Source of the DNA: Actinostola sp. cb2023
Taxonomy: Eukaryota; Cnidaria; Anthozoa; Actiniaria; Actinostolidae
DNA length: 64,000 nt
Direction of reading: 5' to 3'
NCBI GenBank assembly: GCA_033675265.1
Contig: JAUJYZ010000013.1
Span: 1 to 64,000, forward strand
Shown here: piece after piece, positions 10,056 through 21,031 of the stretch
Layout of the letters: each line of letters starts with the position of its first letter
Numbering within the stretch: the first letter of the stretch is position 1
Position numbers and translations under genes: made by a program
Notes under the pieces: model-generated
The model's input: the letters and a program-made list of their open reading frames with translations, nothing else
The model's database searches: none
Told to the model about the DNA's origin: nothing

Positions 10056-10462
10056 TTAATGGTAGTTCTAAAAATTCGTGATCTGTGAAATGGCTTTTCA
10101 AAAGACTGTGATCCGTGAATTTACGAAAAAAAGGCTTGTGATTCGTGATGGGTACCCCTCCCCCTTCACCATCCTGTACAAGATGGGACTCAGCCACTCA
10201 AATGAATGCAGCTCAGGGAAAACTCGTAAGTGACGTTACCCTTGCAAAACAAAAATGTTGTAGTATTTTTGAGCGAAACGCACGTTGCATAACACCCCAA
10301 GTGTCTTGGAGCTTTTCATCCGCCAAATTGGAAGTCGTAAATAAAACCAATTTCTCTTCTATTACGAGAACTTATCGCCGTAAAAATGTAACTACAAACT
10401 GCAAATTAGTGAGTGTTTTAAAGCCGGTTGAGTTTGCGGATTCATCGAGTCGGTGCTTGAAT

Positions 10463-10780
10463 TGCCGTATACCACTATGACGTCAAATCAAAACAATCTA
10501 TTGTTTAAACGCTAAGGATCATGGCCGCTAGAGGGGGACAAAACAGCAACAACACAAAGGATTTCCCAAATAAATGTATTTTACAGATAGTCTGAAAGCG
10601 ATAAAAGTCACCAAACACAGTAAATATTGTTGGAAAAGTATCGATGAACATAATATCTGGAAACTAGCCAATTTGAAATGTAGCGAACCTCAACAGAGCA
10701 GATTTAGTTCAAATTTCTATTGTTCTTCACGATTCTGTCCCCCTCATAAATAAGCTGTTACGTCATAATGGTATAGGGCA
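10463..10780. mobile_element. 318-bp MITE with GCC(G/C)TATACCA inverted ends
   Basis: The ends ttgccgtataccactatgacg ... cgtcataatggtatagggcaa are imperfect inverted repeats. The same insertion is at 52292-52609, while B, C and F have the empty site (gtgcttgaatagtttgc). The target duplication is short and ambiguous (possibly AAT). There is no coding potential. Confidence 0.75.
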
Positions 10781-11389
10781 ATAGTTTGCTGGCCTTTCTT
10801 AATAATATAATTATGTAAAAGTATGTAAAATGCAAAGTTTCAGCGTTCGTTTCGCTCAAAAATACTACAAGCTTTTATTTGTACTCGGAAAACGATGAAT
10901 GACTTGCTGGGAAAACTCGTAAGCGATGTGCTGCATTCATTTGATTGGCTGAGTCCCAGTGAGTCAATCAGCTGCAGTGATCATGTGACTTCATACAAAT
11001 TGGTAGTAGAACGGGATGAAACACGGTCGAGACAAAGTCAAATTTGGATTGTTCATCGCATGAAATGAGCAGAAAATATGCTGTTGGTTTCGATTTTTTG
11101 GCTCAAGGTAAGAGTTTGGGAATGTCCTCTCATCGTCCTTTGGTGCTGTGGAGTTTTTTTGGGGGAATTGAGGGATTTTAGGGGTAAAAATCGAGCGGTA
11201 GCCATTGGAGGTAGCACTCGTAGTTTCCTGCCTTGTCACTGTATAGTAATGAGGGGGAAAAATAATAAAAGCAGCGTCTAATGTGGATAAAACTACCAGA
11301 AATGACTTTATCTATAAATAATACAAGACACAATATATTTTTCATTTCATAGAAGTTTTTATTTTTCTTAATTTTTTACATGTTGATTG

Positions 11390-11520
11390 CTTGGGCTGCC
11401 TGTGGTCTTTTGGTGATACAAATGAAAAACCCAGCATTTTCTGGCGATGATTGACTTTTCAGTATGTAATGAGGTTGCCGAGTGATGAAACAAAGTTAAT
11501 ATTATCACAGGTAGCCCAAG
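11390..11520. mobile_element. Small TIR element, CTTGGGCTGCCTGTGG ends
   Basis: Inverted ends cttgggctgcctgtgg ... cacaggtagcccaag, total about 130 bp. Copies lie at the same place in C (26591-26722) and E (53219-53349), with deleted versions in B (19498-19615) and F (62075-62192). The TIR is related to that of the intronic MITE at 6790-7057. Confidence 0.7.
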
Positions 11521-11690
11521 CTCACCATTTGAAGCTTTATATAGAGATTGTGCAGTGTAAATTTATTAAAAATCGAAAATACGATCTATCGTTTTTAAAT
11601 TGATTGTAGTTGTTCTTTGTGAGTTTATTTAACTTTTGGGAAAATTTGGTGTCGCTACGATTAAAAATAAGCGAGTTATAGCCATTTGAA

Positions 11691-12168
11691 TTTTACCCTA
11701 TGGTGTATTCCCCTTCCCATTTGAATTTCACCCTATGGTGTATACCCTAAGAAGAAGGCTTCCCATTTGAATTTCACCCTATGGTGTATTCCCTAAGAAG
11801 AAGGCTTCCCATTTGAATTTTGGTGTAATTTAAGAAGAAGGCTTCCCATTTGAATTTTACCCTATGGTGTATACCCTAAGAAGAAGGCTTCCCATTTGAA
11901 TTTCACCCTATGGTGTATTCCCTAAGAAGAAGGCTTCCCATTTGAATTTTACCCTATGGTGTATACCATAAGAAGAAGGCTTCCCATTTGAATTTTACCC
12001 TATGGTGTATACCCTAAGAAGAAGGCTTCCCCATTTGAATTTTACCCTATGGTGTATATCCTAAGAAGAAGGCTTCCCATTTGAATTTTACCCTATGGTG
12101 TATACCATAAGAAGAAGGCTTCCCCATTTGAATTTTACCCTATGGTGTATACCCTAAGAAGAAGGGAA
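11691..12168. repeat. 46-bp minisatellite, unit A (about 11 copies)
   Basis: Head-to-tail repeats of about 46 bp with core catttgaattttaccctat, then ggtgtataccctaagaagaaggcttcc. Copies differ at a few fixed positions (tttcaccc/ttttaccc; accctaag/attccc/accataag). Copy number varies between units: about 11 here, 6 in C (26883-27157), 7 in E (53511-53833) and 2-3 in B and F. Confidence 0.9.
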
Positions 12169-12711
12169 GCCTAGTTTTAAAAGTACAACTATAAATACAT
12201 CTAGAATAATTATTGGGCTAAATACAGTCATATGGTATGGTTATAATAGGATAATATAGTAAAGCCAAGGAAAAAGAAATTGGTGGCAGGGTGACCACAA
12301 CAGTGTGAGCCAATCACTGCGAACCCTTGTTCAATTTGAAATAGTATTTCCTGTCAGAAATTAAGTCAGTTGATTTATATGATATTTCTATTCCAAGGAC
12401 TTGAACAGATATTTCCAGTCCTAGCTAGGACTTGAAATAATATTTCAAAGTAATCTAGAGCGGACTTAAAACGGCATTCCAAAGTACTCTAGAGTGGACT
12501 TTCCAGGGTATGGAAAGGGAATGGGAAGGGCAGTCCTCCACCACTCCCCCTCCTTTCCCCTGGAGCCAGCTGGCTACGCAGGCTAAGGTCTCATGTGACC
12601 AAATTGAGGGCACCTCATGAATAGTTAATGAGTTTATGAAAACTATATCCTACTAGTTTTTTTTAGATTTGATTTTTGGTCTCCTTTCACAAACTCTGAA
12701 AAACGTTTTAA
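12169..12711. other. 3' spacer between units A and B
   Basis: A conserved block (agcctagttttaaaagtacaa onward) is followed by aaagta-ctctagagtggactttccaggg and a G-rich/C-rich palindromic stretch (about 12500-12570). It then runs through ctcatgaatagttaatgag into the start of the next unit. No ORF is supported. Confidence 0.55.
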
Positions 12712-13155
12712 GAGGATATTTATTTGAACATCGAGTAATATCCGCGAAAAGCGCCAAAAACGAGCGCTTTTGAACAGTTTGACTTTCGATTTTCGCTTTG
12801 GATTAACACTCTAATTTTATTTTAACTAAGCACAAACTATTAAAAACAAAGTAAATTGTCTGTTTAAAGCTGTTTTAGCGTTGTACAAAGCCATTTTCCT
12901 GCTTTTTGTTTCAAACTTGAGCTAATTCATGGGAAAACATCAGCAATAATAGTAAATATACAGATCTAGCCCATGTGGACAGTTTTCAAATCAAATTTTC
13001 GCTTTGGACTAACACTCTAATTTCACTTTTACCGTTCAAAAACCATCACAAATACCTTGAACTCTTTGCTAAAGCAGTTTTAGCCTTGTACAAAACATAT
13101 TATCCATGCTATTGGTTTTTGGCGCTCAATACGTGCGATCGTAAAAAATATCCTC
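12712..13155. mobile_element. 444-bp TTAA-flanked MITE (piggyBac-like target), unit B
   Basis: Begins GAGGATATTT and ends ATATCCTC. It is flanked on both sides by TTAA (12708-12711, 13156-13159). Units A and C have the empty site, with a single TTAA in acgttttaattc. The same insertion is at 54379-54822, and a diverged, interrupted reverse copy spans 33989-35208. It is non-coding. Confidence 0.8.
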
Positions 13156-13352
13156 TTAATTCTTTAACATCGTTATTATTGCTAATTAAAAATATTTAGT
13201 AAATAAACCCCTTCCGGTGGCTGGGATATCGCATGCTGATAATAGTGCACGATGCACTGTTGTTGCTGGCTATCTCGTCTTATCATTGTTTGTCTCTTTG
13301 CATTTCTAGTTTGTATTTTCTCTCTCTGCCGATTCACTTCAGGTACTATCGA

Positions 13353-16300
13353 TTATTTGTGCTTTCTTGTTCCTTTGCTTTTGCCTTTTTTCTTCAATTC
13401 CTGCTTTTGCGGTTCGGCACCTGCACTGGTCTTGGTTCCAATGAGCCCGCTTTCACAAGCCAACTTTATCACCTCTGTGGCGCATGCGTTAATATGCTTA
13501 AACCTGTCAGGCCCAAGTTGTACACCTCCATGCCAGCGTGTTACTATGACAACCACATTCTCTACTTTCGATACTTGCAACAGATGTAACAGCCTTCTGC
13601 CTGCTCTATTTTCGCCATCATCACGGCCTTCTTCAAGATAAGTCTTCTTGTCTTCGATATAAATCCTGTAGGCCAGCATATTGTACGTTGCACCTGCAAT
13701 CTTACGATCTTTTTTCAGTCCAGTCAACACTTGTTCCACTTGGTCTTCAGATGTGACATGAGCAAGATGAGCTTGGAATTTGCTCTTTCGGTCAGAAGGA
13801 GTAACCTCTCCGTGGATGATTTCAAATTCAGCCGAAGGCTTTCCTTCTGCTTGTTTTACAAGATGATATGCAGCATGTGCAGCTTTGTGCTTCCTGGCTT
13901 CGAAGTAGTCCTCAATCTTTTCCGAAAACAGCTCTACTTCCTCTGGAGTTTTATATTCGACCCGTCCATGTGTGATATTAATAAATTCAATGCACATTCG
14001 TTGATATTCTTAAACGTGTCAAGACCTAAATAGACCTCTCCTTGCCAACACGTTACTATGACAACCACATTCCTAGCATCGATTTCTTTTAACAGATATT
14101 CAAGCCTTCTTCCTGCTAAATATTCCCCACCGTCATCACTCTCGCTGAGGATTAAACTTTCGTCGGCTTTAAAAACTCTAGAGGCCCAGATAATATTAGA
14201 TGCCTCAGCATATTTTGAGTTTTTCGTGAAGCGATCCAGCACTTTGTGTACTTGGTCTGGGAGGTGACCTCGGCAAAATGAGCTTGGAATTTACTTTTAC
14301 GATCTGTGGTGGTGGTTCCATGAACAATGCGTAATGATAGTTCCTCGATGAATTCTGTTACTTCTTTGACTGCCTCGGGTGCAACTAGCGCTGAAAAAGA
14401 ACGTGCATGGCATAGCTGGAGTTAGTTATAATGATCATATTTAGTTTTGCTTTTATGTTTGTTTGGTCTCTTGCTTTCTAAAGTTTGCGTGTACATGTAA
14501 GAATTGCTTTTCTTTCCTCCTTTTTCTCATTTCAAATATCAGTTTCATTTCCTTCATTTTCCTCTTCCATTTCTCTTTTTCACCATTCCTTTCCTTCTTT
14601 TTTCACTTTCATTTCTTAATTTTCTTTTCCATTTCAGTTTACTTTCCTATTTCCTGTCGCCCTTCTTTCCCATTTCTGTTTCTATTCCATAGACACACCT
14701 TTCTTCCTATACGGCATAAGTTCCTCCAAGAAGCACCGTGCGTGCAAGTATTCATCTTCAGACACTGTCACTGTGAACTCCACTTCGTTCCCTAGTTGAC
14801 TCCGGATTTCTTTGGTAACGAGAATATTTTCAAGATCGTCTCTCAGCTTGCCAGTTTGGTACCTTTATTTAAAAATACGAAAAATTCAATTCCAATGATA
14901 ATTGTTAACAGTTATATGTCTTTCAAAAAGGAAACAATTCCGGTAAAAAATGTTGGTCAGTCACAGGCTGCCCAATCATTTCTTCTCCAGCTACTTATAA
15001 TAATTAAAAAGATACTTGTATGCACGCGTCTTTTTTGATGGTTTTTCTGTGGTAGAGCATGCGCGCAATGAACCCGCGGTCTTACGGGACGTGCACAGGG
15101 AGCCCAACATAATACGTATTGCACGCGCGCGCGCGCTCTACCACAGGAAACCCATCAAAAAGACGCGCGCATACAAATATCTTTTTATTTATTACAAGTA
15201 GCCTCAGAAAAAATGCTTGGACTGCCTGTGGTCGGGCCCGTTTTCACATGACTTTTTACTTATTTAATCCTATATTTGTAAATTAGTATTGAAAATCCCT
15301 GTTGGGAAATGCTAATAAATTTATTGTATTGTATTGTATGACTCGAATTGTTATGCTTGCATCGCGAGTGAGGGCCAAGGCGACAGGCTAAAGCCCAGAG
15401 TTTCGCAAAAACTCGGAGATCTAAAACCGTCATTGTACCTTTTCCAGAAATCTTCAAGTGCATCGAGATCCTCCACTCGTAACAGAATCATCACAGATCC
15501 CGCGTATACTTCTTGTACGACTATTCTCATGTCAGGGAAAATGCCATCTTGGATCGTCGTTAATAGTAATTGGAGGTCTCCAAATTGTTCCAAGACATAG
15601 CGTGTCGCATCTCTCAACCACTTGATGACACACTTGACAGTGATCGCTATACGAAGGCGAGATAAACAAATAGATCAAGATTTAAAAATACAGTAAAACC
15701 CCGCTAACTCGAACTACCAAGAGAAACGAAAAACGGTTCGAGTTAGCGGGGTTCAATACTGTATGGGAGGTTTTACGTGTGACGTAGTGGCCGTCAAGAT
15801 CTACAAAATGTTCGAGCCTAACTTTCAAAGTCTGTTAGTTTTTCTTCAAAAAACTAGATGACATTTGTTTGTTTGTTTATAAGTAACTTATATTTGGTAT
15901 ATTTGACAGATATTTAGACTTCACCGATCTAAAATTGAAGTTTTGAGCAAGTAAAATGACGGTTTGACGGCCACTCGCGACCGATTTTGACGTCAGAAAA
16001 AGATTCCATAAAACCTCCCATAGACTTTATACTTGATTTAATTTCCCCATAGGGCTTTTCAGAATAATTATTCATACGGGATCCCTGTGGTGGAGAGAAG
16101 CTCTTTTACCACAGCAAGCCCAAGGAGATGAGACAGCTAGTTAGGTTGGCGTGAAACCCGTGAAACATACCTGGTAATCCTAAAAGGTAGTTCTTTATGT
16201 CCTCTGCAGAAATAGGAGCGGTACGGCTCTTGTCTATCTCTTCTTTCCATTCATTGACGGTGGATGGTGCATATTCACTGACTATCCTTAACAAGGCGTC

Positions 16301-16762
16301 TTTGACTTGGACCCAATAATCATTGAACTCATTTTCAGAAAGCTTCATCTTATCATTATGAGCAATTGTGGCATTACGATGGTGCTTTATTCTCGCCAAA
16401 TCTGCTTCCAAAGAGAGATCTACATCATTAGGTAACTTATCCCATCCTGTAGACGGCTCGGTAAGGTTACAAATGTTTCTCAGCAACTTGAAAAGCAATG
16501 TTAAATCGAAGTCCTCTGATTTGCCACAAGAAGTGCTTGAAGGAAAGAGCTTGTCCCACTCCGGCCGAGGCAAAACCCTTCTTCGTTTCAAATCCTCCAA
16601 AGTGCCTTTATGCTGATTCTGCAAAGCATTTGCAAGTGTTGAAGGAGGGTGAATGTCATCGAACAGTCCTCTGATAATCGTCTGTCCTCCGCCCATCATA
16701 AGCGTATTCATTCGGATAAAGCGATCCTTACCGGGCGTTGCCTGCAAAGCAGCCGAGGCCAT
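13353..16762 (-). pseudogene. Unit B: HEPN_DZIP3-like / TRADD-like / double IMPACT gene with two frameshifts
   Basis: Exons match unit A: 16762-16171, 15646-15439, 14862-14699 and 14390-13353 (complement), with the same splice sites and phases. Exons 1-3 are open. Exon 4 has a 1-nt deletion near 14259 (ggtctggg versus ggtcttggg in F) and a 2-nt insertion near 13971 (catgtgtgata versus catgtgata), which break the first IMPACT domain and the linker. The second IMPACT domain is otherwise well kept. The near-identical copy F lacks both lesions. Both lie in small repeats, so allelic variation or sequencing error is possible and real inactivation is not certain. Confidence 0.75.
14962..16020. repeat. 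Intronic MITE block of unit B
   Basis: Three insertions are shared by position with unit A: the CACAGGCTGCCCAA element (14962-15230, intron 2), the pogo-like palindrome (15691-15761) and the TGGGAGGTTTTA element (15764-16020), the last two both in intron 1. Exon 2 lies between them. Confidence 0.75.
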
Positions 16763-16993
16763 GAATGCAAAATGGTGAAAATACCTATTTTAAAGTTATC
16801 CTTTGTCCTACATTTTCATCCCGTTTCTTCTTAAAGCTAAATAATATCTATTTTTCGCCCGGTTTTGCCACGCCGATCCTTAGAATTCGAATGTTTTGAG
16901 AATCTTTATTTTTCCTGGAAAAAATAATACAACACGTCAAGGGACTGGAACCAAGTTGGTTCCATTCCCCGCGCTATTTCTTATGAAAACAAA
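16763..16993. promoter_or_regulatory. Candidate bidirectional promoter, unit B
   Basis: Divergent spacer homologous to 8594-8823, with the GGAACCAAGTTGGTTCC palindrome at 16947-16963 and aaaATGGCGACC at the TMEM60 start. Confidence 0.5.
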
Positions 16994-17756
16994 ATGGCGA
17001 CCGTTCATCGAGTCTTCCTGATATTTCTAGTGATTCGTCTTGACCGCGAGACCAACTGGTTTTGGTTCATCGTTTTCATCCCGTTTTTCGTGTTTGACTT
17101 TGTGGTGCTTTGCTACATTATTGTGCGCTGTATTCAACACCCGGGGGGGTACTCCCCTATATACGCTATACGGGTATCAGTGCCACGGGATAGGGTATGG
17201 TTTTTGAGCTCCCAGGTCTGGGGTAGGGTATCGTTTTTGCACTTTTAGTCTAGGATGTGGTACGTTTTGGTCTGGTATAGGGTATGGTTTCCGCAATAAC
17301 GCCATTATCAGTCGCTATCAGTTTACATATCCCTTTAGCACGCTTTCAATCTGGGATAGGGTATACATTTTTAAGCTTTAGTCCGGGATAGGGTATACAT
17401 TTTTAAGCTTTAGTCTGGGATAGGGTATGGAAAATCAAAATTGTAGGTCTGGGATAGGGTCAGGGTTTTGAGGTGTCCGCGGCACACCCCTACCCAAAAA
17501 TACCCTTAGTGCCCCCCCCCCCGGGATTCAACACTTGAGAAATGGCTACGAACACAGTGATTTTAGTTTGAAGAGAAAGTTCTGGTTCTTCTTCTTGGTG
17601 TCTTCCAAGCTAACGTTTCTCTTCGTTCTTGGTGCAAAGCTAGAAGGGATGATAACTGTTTCGTACTACTACGTGTTTATTCCGCTGTGAGTGTTCCTGG
17701 TCGGACTGGCTTGCGATGTGACGACATGGGTATGGATTAGTGCTCGCATACGATAA
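16994..17756 (+). pseudogene. TMEM60: TMEM60 pseudogene, unit B
   Basis: The 5' part reads as TMEM60 but lacks nine codons near residue 8 (in-frame 27-nt deletion). It is interrupted after the second membrane segment by a 385-bp transposon (17141-17525). Beyond the insertion a tryptophan codon has become TGA (17688-17690) in the fourth membrane segment. The remaining sequence is nearly identical to the intact copies. The same three lesions occur at 58655-59418, so inactivation preceded the segmental duplication. Confidence 0.9.
17141..17525. mobile_element. 385-bp insertion with CCGGGGGGG/CCCCCCGGG ends and 9-bp target duplication
   Basis: Flanked by the direct repeat ATTCAACAC (17132-17140 and 17526-17534), which is single in intact TMEM60 copies. 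The interior has several copies of a gggatagggtat motif, including a tandem gggatagggtatacattttt. The short C/G-rich termini are complementary. There is no ORF. The 9-bp target duplication suggests a Mutator-like mobiliser. Confidence 0.8.
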
Positions 17757-17778
17757 CTCTACAAGACAGGGTGGTGAA

Positions 17779-18006
17779 TAGTCTCCCTCGCGCGCATCCG
17801 TCTTTAGTTCCGTCACGCAACGTCCGTCACGCAACGCTCTCGGACGTTGCGTGACGGAACTAATAATAATAATAATCAAACATTTATATAGCGCCATTTC
17901 CTTATAGCCCAATGGTGCTTTACAATGAGCGCTTTACAATTTCTTTATAGCCCAATGGCGCTTTACAATGGCGCTTTACAACTAAAGACGGATACAAGGG
18001 AGACTA
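17779..18006. mobile_element. MITE with TAGTCTCCCTCGC-type TIR and 9-bp TSD, unit B
   Basis: The ends are TAGTCTCCCTCG ... gggagacta. The flanks GGTGGTGAA and AGTGGTGAA are a 9-bp target duplication with one mismatch. It contains a gttccgtcacgcaacg hairpin, an (ATA)n run and tandem agcccaatggcgctttacaa units. Shorter versions are at 25069-25235 (C) and 51302-51511 (E), and the same one is in F (59441-59668). The site is empty in unit A. Confidence 0.8.
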
Positions 18007-18015
18007 AGTGGTGAA

Positions 18016-19761
18016 GGGGTGATCCGTGATTCAGCATAAATTCAGGTCGTGATTCGGGAAAATACCAAAATTTGAGCTGTGATCCGTGAAACTCTTTGTG
18101 AGAGCTGAGATTCGTGATTATCGAAGTTCCAATTCGTGAAACGTGACAGCCAGTCCTAAGAACTGGAGACTGACATACACAACCTTTTGAGTTAAGTTTG
18201 AATTTGGCATAAAACTTTATGGAAGTCATTCAGAAACATTCAAAACGATATTGATGGCACGAAAAACGCGAGACGTGCCCCCCAAAAAGTCGAAATCGAA
18301 ATATTTTACCAGTTTAGGTGCGATTCGATCGTTCATTGCATATGAGACTTGGTAGTTCTAAAAATTCGTGATCTGTGAAATGGCTTTTCAAAAGCCTGTG
18401 ATCCGTGAATTTACGAAAAAAAAGGCTCGTGATTCACGATGGGTACACCCCCCCCCCCCCCCTTCACCATCCTGTACAAGATGGGACTCAGCCAAGCAAA
18501 TGAATGCAGCTCAGGGAAAACTCGTAAGCGACATTTTCCGTGCAAAACAAAAATGTTGTAGTATTTTTGAGCGAAATGCACGTTGCATAACACCCCAAGT
18601 GTCTTGGAGCTTTTCATCCGCCAAATTGGAAGTCGTAAAGAAATCCAATTTCTCTTCTATTACCAGAACTTATCGCTGTAAAAATGTAACTACAAACTGC
18701 AATTTAGCGAGTGTTTTAAAGCCGGTTGAGTTCGCGGATTCATCGAGCCGGTGCTTGAATAGTTTGCTAGCCTTTCTTAATAATATAATTATGTAAAAGT
18801 ATGTAAAATGCAAAGTTTCAACGTTCGTTTCGCTCAAAAATTCTACAAGCTTTTATTTGTACTCGGAAAACGATGAATGACTTGCTGGGAAAACTCGTAA
18901 GCGATGTGCTGCATTCATTTGATTGGCTGAGTCCCAGTGAGTCAAGACGGAATATTTTGTTCCGAAGGGGGTGGTGCAGTGTCACGGATTGGTACATTTT
19001 TTGTGCTTTGGGGAGTAGGGGATGGGATCAGTTGTCTCTTACCATGGATACCAGCCGACCAATCAGCTGCAGTTTTGCAGTGATCATGTGACTTCATGCA
19101 AATTGGTAGTAGAACGGGATGAAACACGGTCAAGACGAAGTCAAATTTGGATTGTTCATCGCATGAAACGAGCAGAAAATATGCCGTTGGTTTCGATTTT
19201 TTGGCTCAAGGTTTGGGAATGCATGTCCTCTCATCGTCCTTTGGTGCTGTGGAGTTTTGGGGGGGGGAATTGAGGGATTTTAGGGGTAAAAATCGAGCGG
19301 TAGCCATTGGAGGTAGCGCTCGTAGTTTCCTGCCTTGTCACTGTATAGTAATGAGGGAAAAAAAAATAATAAAAACAGCGTCTAATGTGGATAAAACTAC
19401 CAGAAATGACTTTATCTATAAATAATACAACAAGACACAATATATTTTTCATTTCATAGAAGTTTTTATTTTTCTTAATTTTTTACATGTTGATTGCTTG
19501 GGCTGCCTGTGGTCTTTTGGTGATACAAATAGAAAACCCAGCATTTTCTGGCGACGATTGACTCTTCAGTATGTAATGAGGTTGCAGAGTGATGAAACGA
19601 AGTTAACACAGGTAGCTTTATATAGATTGTGCATTGTAAATTTATTAAAAATCGAAAATACAATAAATCGTTTTTAAATTGATTGTATTTGTTCTTTGTG
19701 AGTTTATTTAACTTTGGGGAAAATTTGGTGTCGCTACGATTAAAAATAAGCGAGTTATAGC
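18016..19761. other. Intergenic module of unit B (recurring spacer)
   Basis: Same spacer as in units A, C, E and F, with a C-run at about 18447-18462 and without the 318-bp MITE found in A and E. ORFs of 60-142 codons here overlap on both strands and change length with the C-run, so I do not call genes. Confidence 0.6.
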
Positions 19762-20816
19762 CATTTGAATTTTACCCTATGGTGTATACCCTAAGAAGAA
19801 GGCTTCCCATTTGAATTTTACCCTATGGTGTATACCCTAAGAAGAAGGCTTCCAATTTGAATTTTACCCTATGGTGCAGCCTAGTTCCAGGCTTTCTCCG
19901 ACGATGGAGGTTCTGATGACGTCACCGGAAAGCCTCCTCGGGAAAGCCTAGTGAATAATGCCAGATCCGAGATTTTATATGTAATTTATAAAACGAGAGG
20001 CCGTGGAGGTGAGGCCTTTGCCTTTCGCAGAGTCGATCGTGAGGAATTTCGACCTTTATCTACAAAATAATCAAGGTAACTTTCACCGAATATTGATGCT
20101 GAAGCGAGCCAGTTCATTGACCTCACTACAAACAGGGTCAGGAGCTCATATTCGCTTGTGTACTTGTGAACATCTGAATAAACTTGTTTTAAACTGAACT
20201 GGTCGATTTCCTACCTGAAGGAGTGTATATCTCCAGACAGTGCAATACTAGAATAGGATCACAGCGAATATTAGCCTGAATAACCCGGGGAATAACAAAG
20301 GAATCACTGCTGTCCTCATTTTAAAACGATGCATTGTTGAATCAGTTATGCGTTACAAAAGTAGAACATATATGAATATATGAATGATTTGAAAGATGGA
20401 ATACCTTATTATACTAAACAACTGAGAATTATTCACCCAATGCGAAAAGATTTCAAAGCGAGATGACATGTTACGTATCCTCCTGCTGGACTTGTGACCG
20501 GCTCTTTTAGCCCGCTTTTAGCCGTTTGATTTCTTGTTAAAACCGAAGAAATGTCTGGTTCTTGCCCCGTGTTGGGCAATATCTATATTCATTGTTTCAA
20601 AATATCGTTGGATCAGTAAAGTCGGGTAAATACGAAATTTATTATCGCTTTTTTAAATCAGGGTAGTTTTTAGCCAAATCAGGGTAGTATTTGGCATTAT
20701 TCACTAGGCGTTCTCTCGCGCTGACGCGCTCGTACTCAGTCTCGCGCTTCGCGCTCGGTTAGGAGAGATAACGCCTGGGACTAGGCTGCCTATGGTGTAT
20801 ATCCTAAGAAGAAGGG
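19762..20816. repeat. 46-bp minisatellite of unit B, split by an insertion
   Basis: About two and a half copies (19762-19876) and a last partial copy (20789-20816) are separated by a 912-bp element. The array is shorter than in A, C and E. Confidence 0.8.
19877..20788. mobile_element. 912-bp foldback-type element inserted in the minisatellite, 9-bp TSD
   Basis: CAGCCTAGTTCCAGGC ... GCCTGGGACTAGGCTG ends, flanked by the 9-bp duplication CCTATGGTG (19868-19876, 20789-20797). An inner inverted pair (gcctagtgaataatgcc ... ggcattattcactaggc) marks a second terminal-repeat layer. The interior (about 19965-20690) has no recognisable protein; the longest ORF is 64 codons. The same insertion is at 62454-63365. 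Confidence 0.8.
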
Positions 20817-21031
20817 AAGCCTAGTTTTAAAAGTACAACTATAAATACATCTAGAATAATTATTGGGCTAAATACAGTCATATGGTATGGTTATAATAGG
20901 ATAATATAGTAAAGCCAAGGAAAAAGAAATTGGTGGCAGGGTTACCACAACAGTTGTGAGCCAATCATTGTGAGCCCTTGTTTAATTTGAAATAGTATTT
21001 GAGTGGACTTTCCAGGGAATCCAGGTCCATC

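Larger units (their letters stand above)
10056..11690. other. Intergenic module of unit A (recurring spacer)
   Basis: The spacer runs from ttctaaaaattcgtgatc to the minisatellite and is repeated in B (18350-19761), C (25465-26882), E (51859-53510) and F (60013-62337). It includes a variable C-run region (10146-10158 here), a 318-bp insertion (10463-10780) and a ~130-bp TIR element (11390-11520). Short ORFs inside are not conserved in frame between copies, so I call no gene. Confidence 0.6.

Noticed and set aside
11691..12168. Regular 46-bp repeats as a CRISPR array
   Set aside because: Units are contiguous without unique spacers, and the context is an animal genome with introns. It is a minisatellite.
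14463..14795. Phe/Ser-rich ORFs in intron 3 of each unit
   Set aside because: They lie in the pyrimidine-rich intron sequence, vary between copies and give only low-complexity protein.
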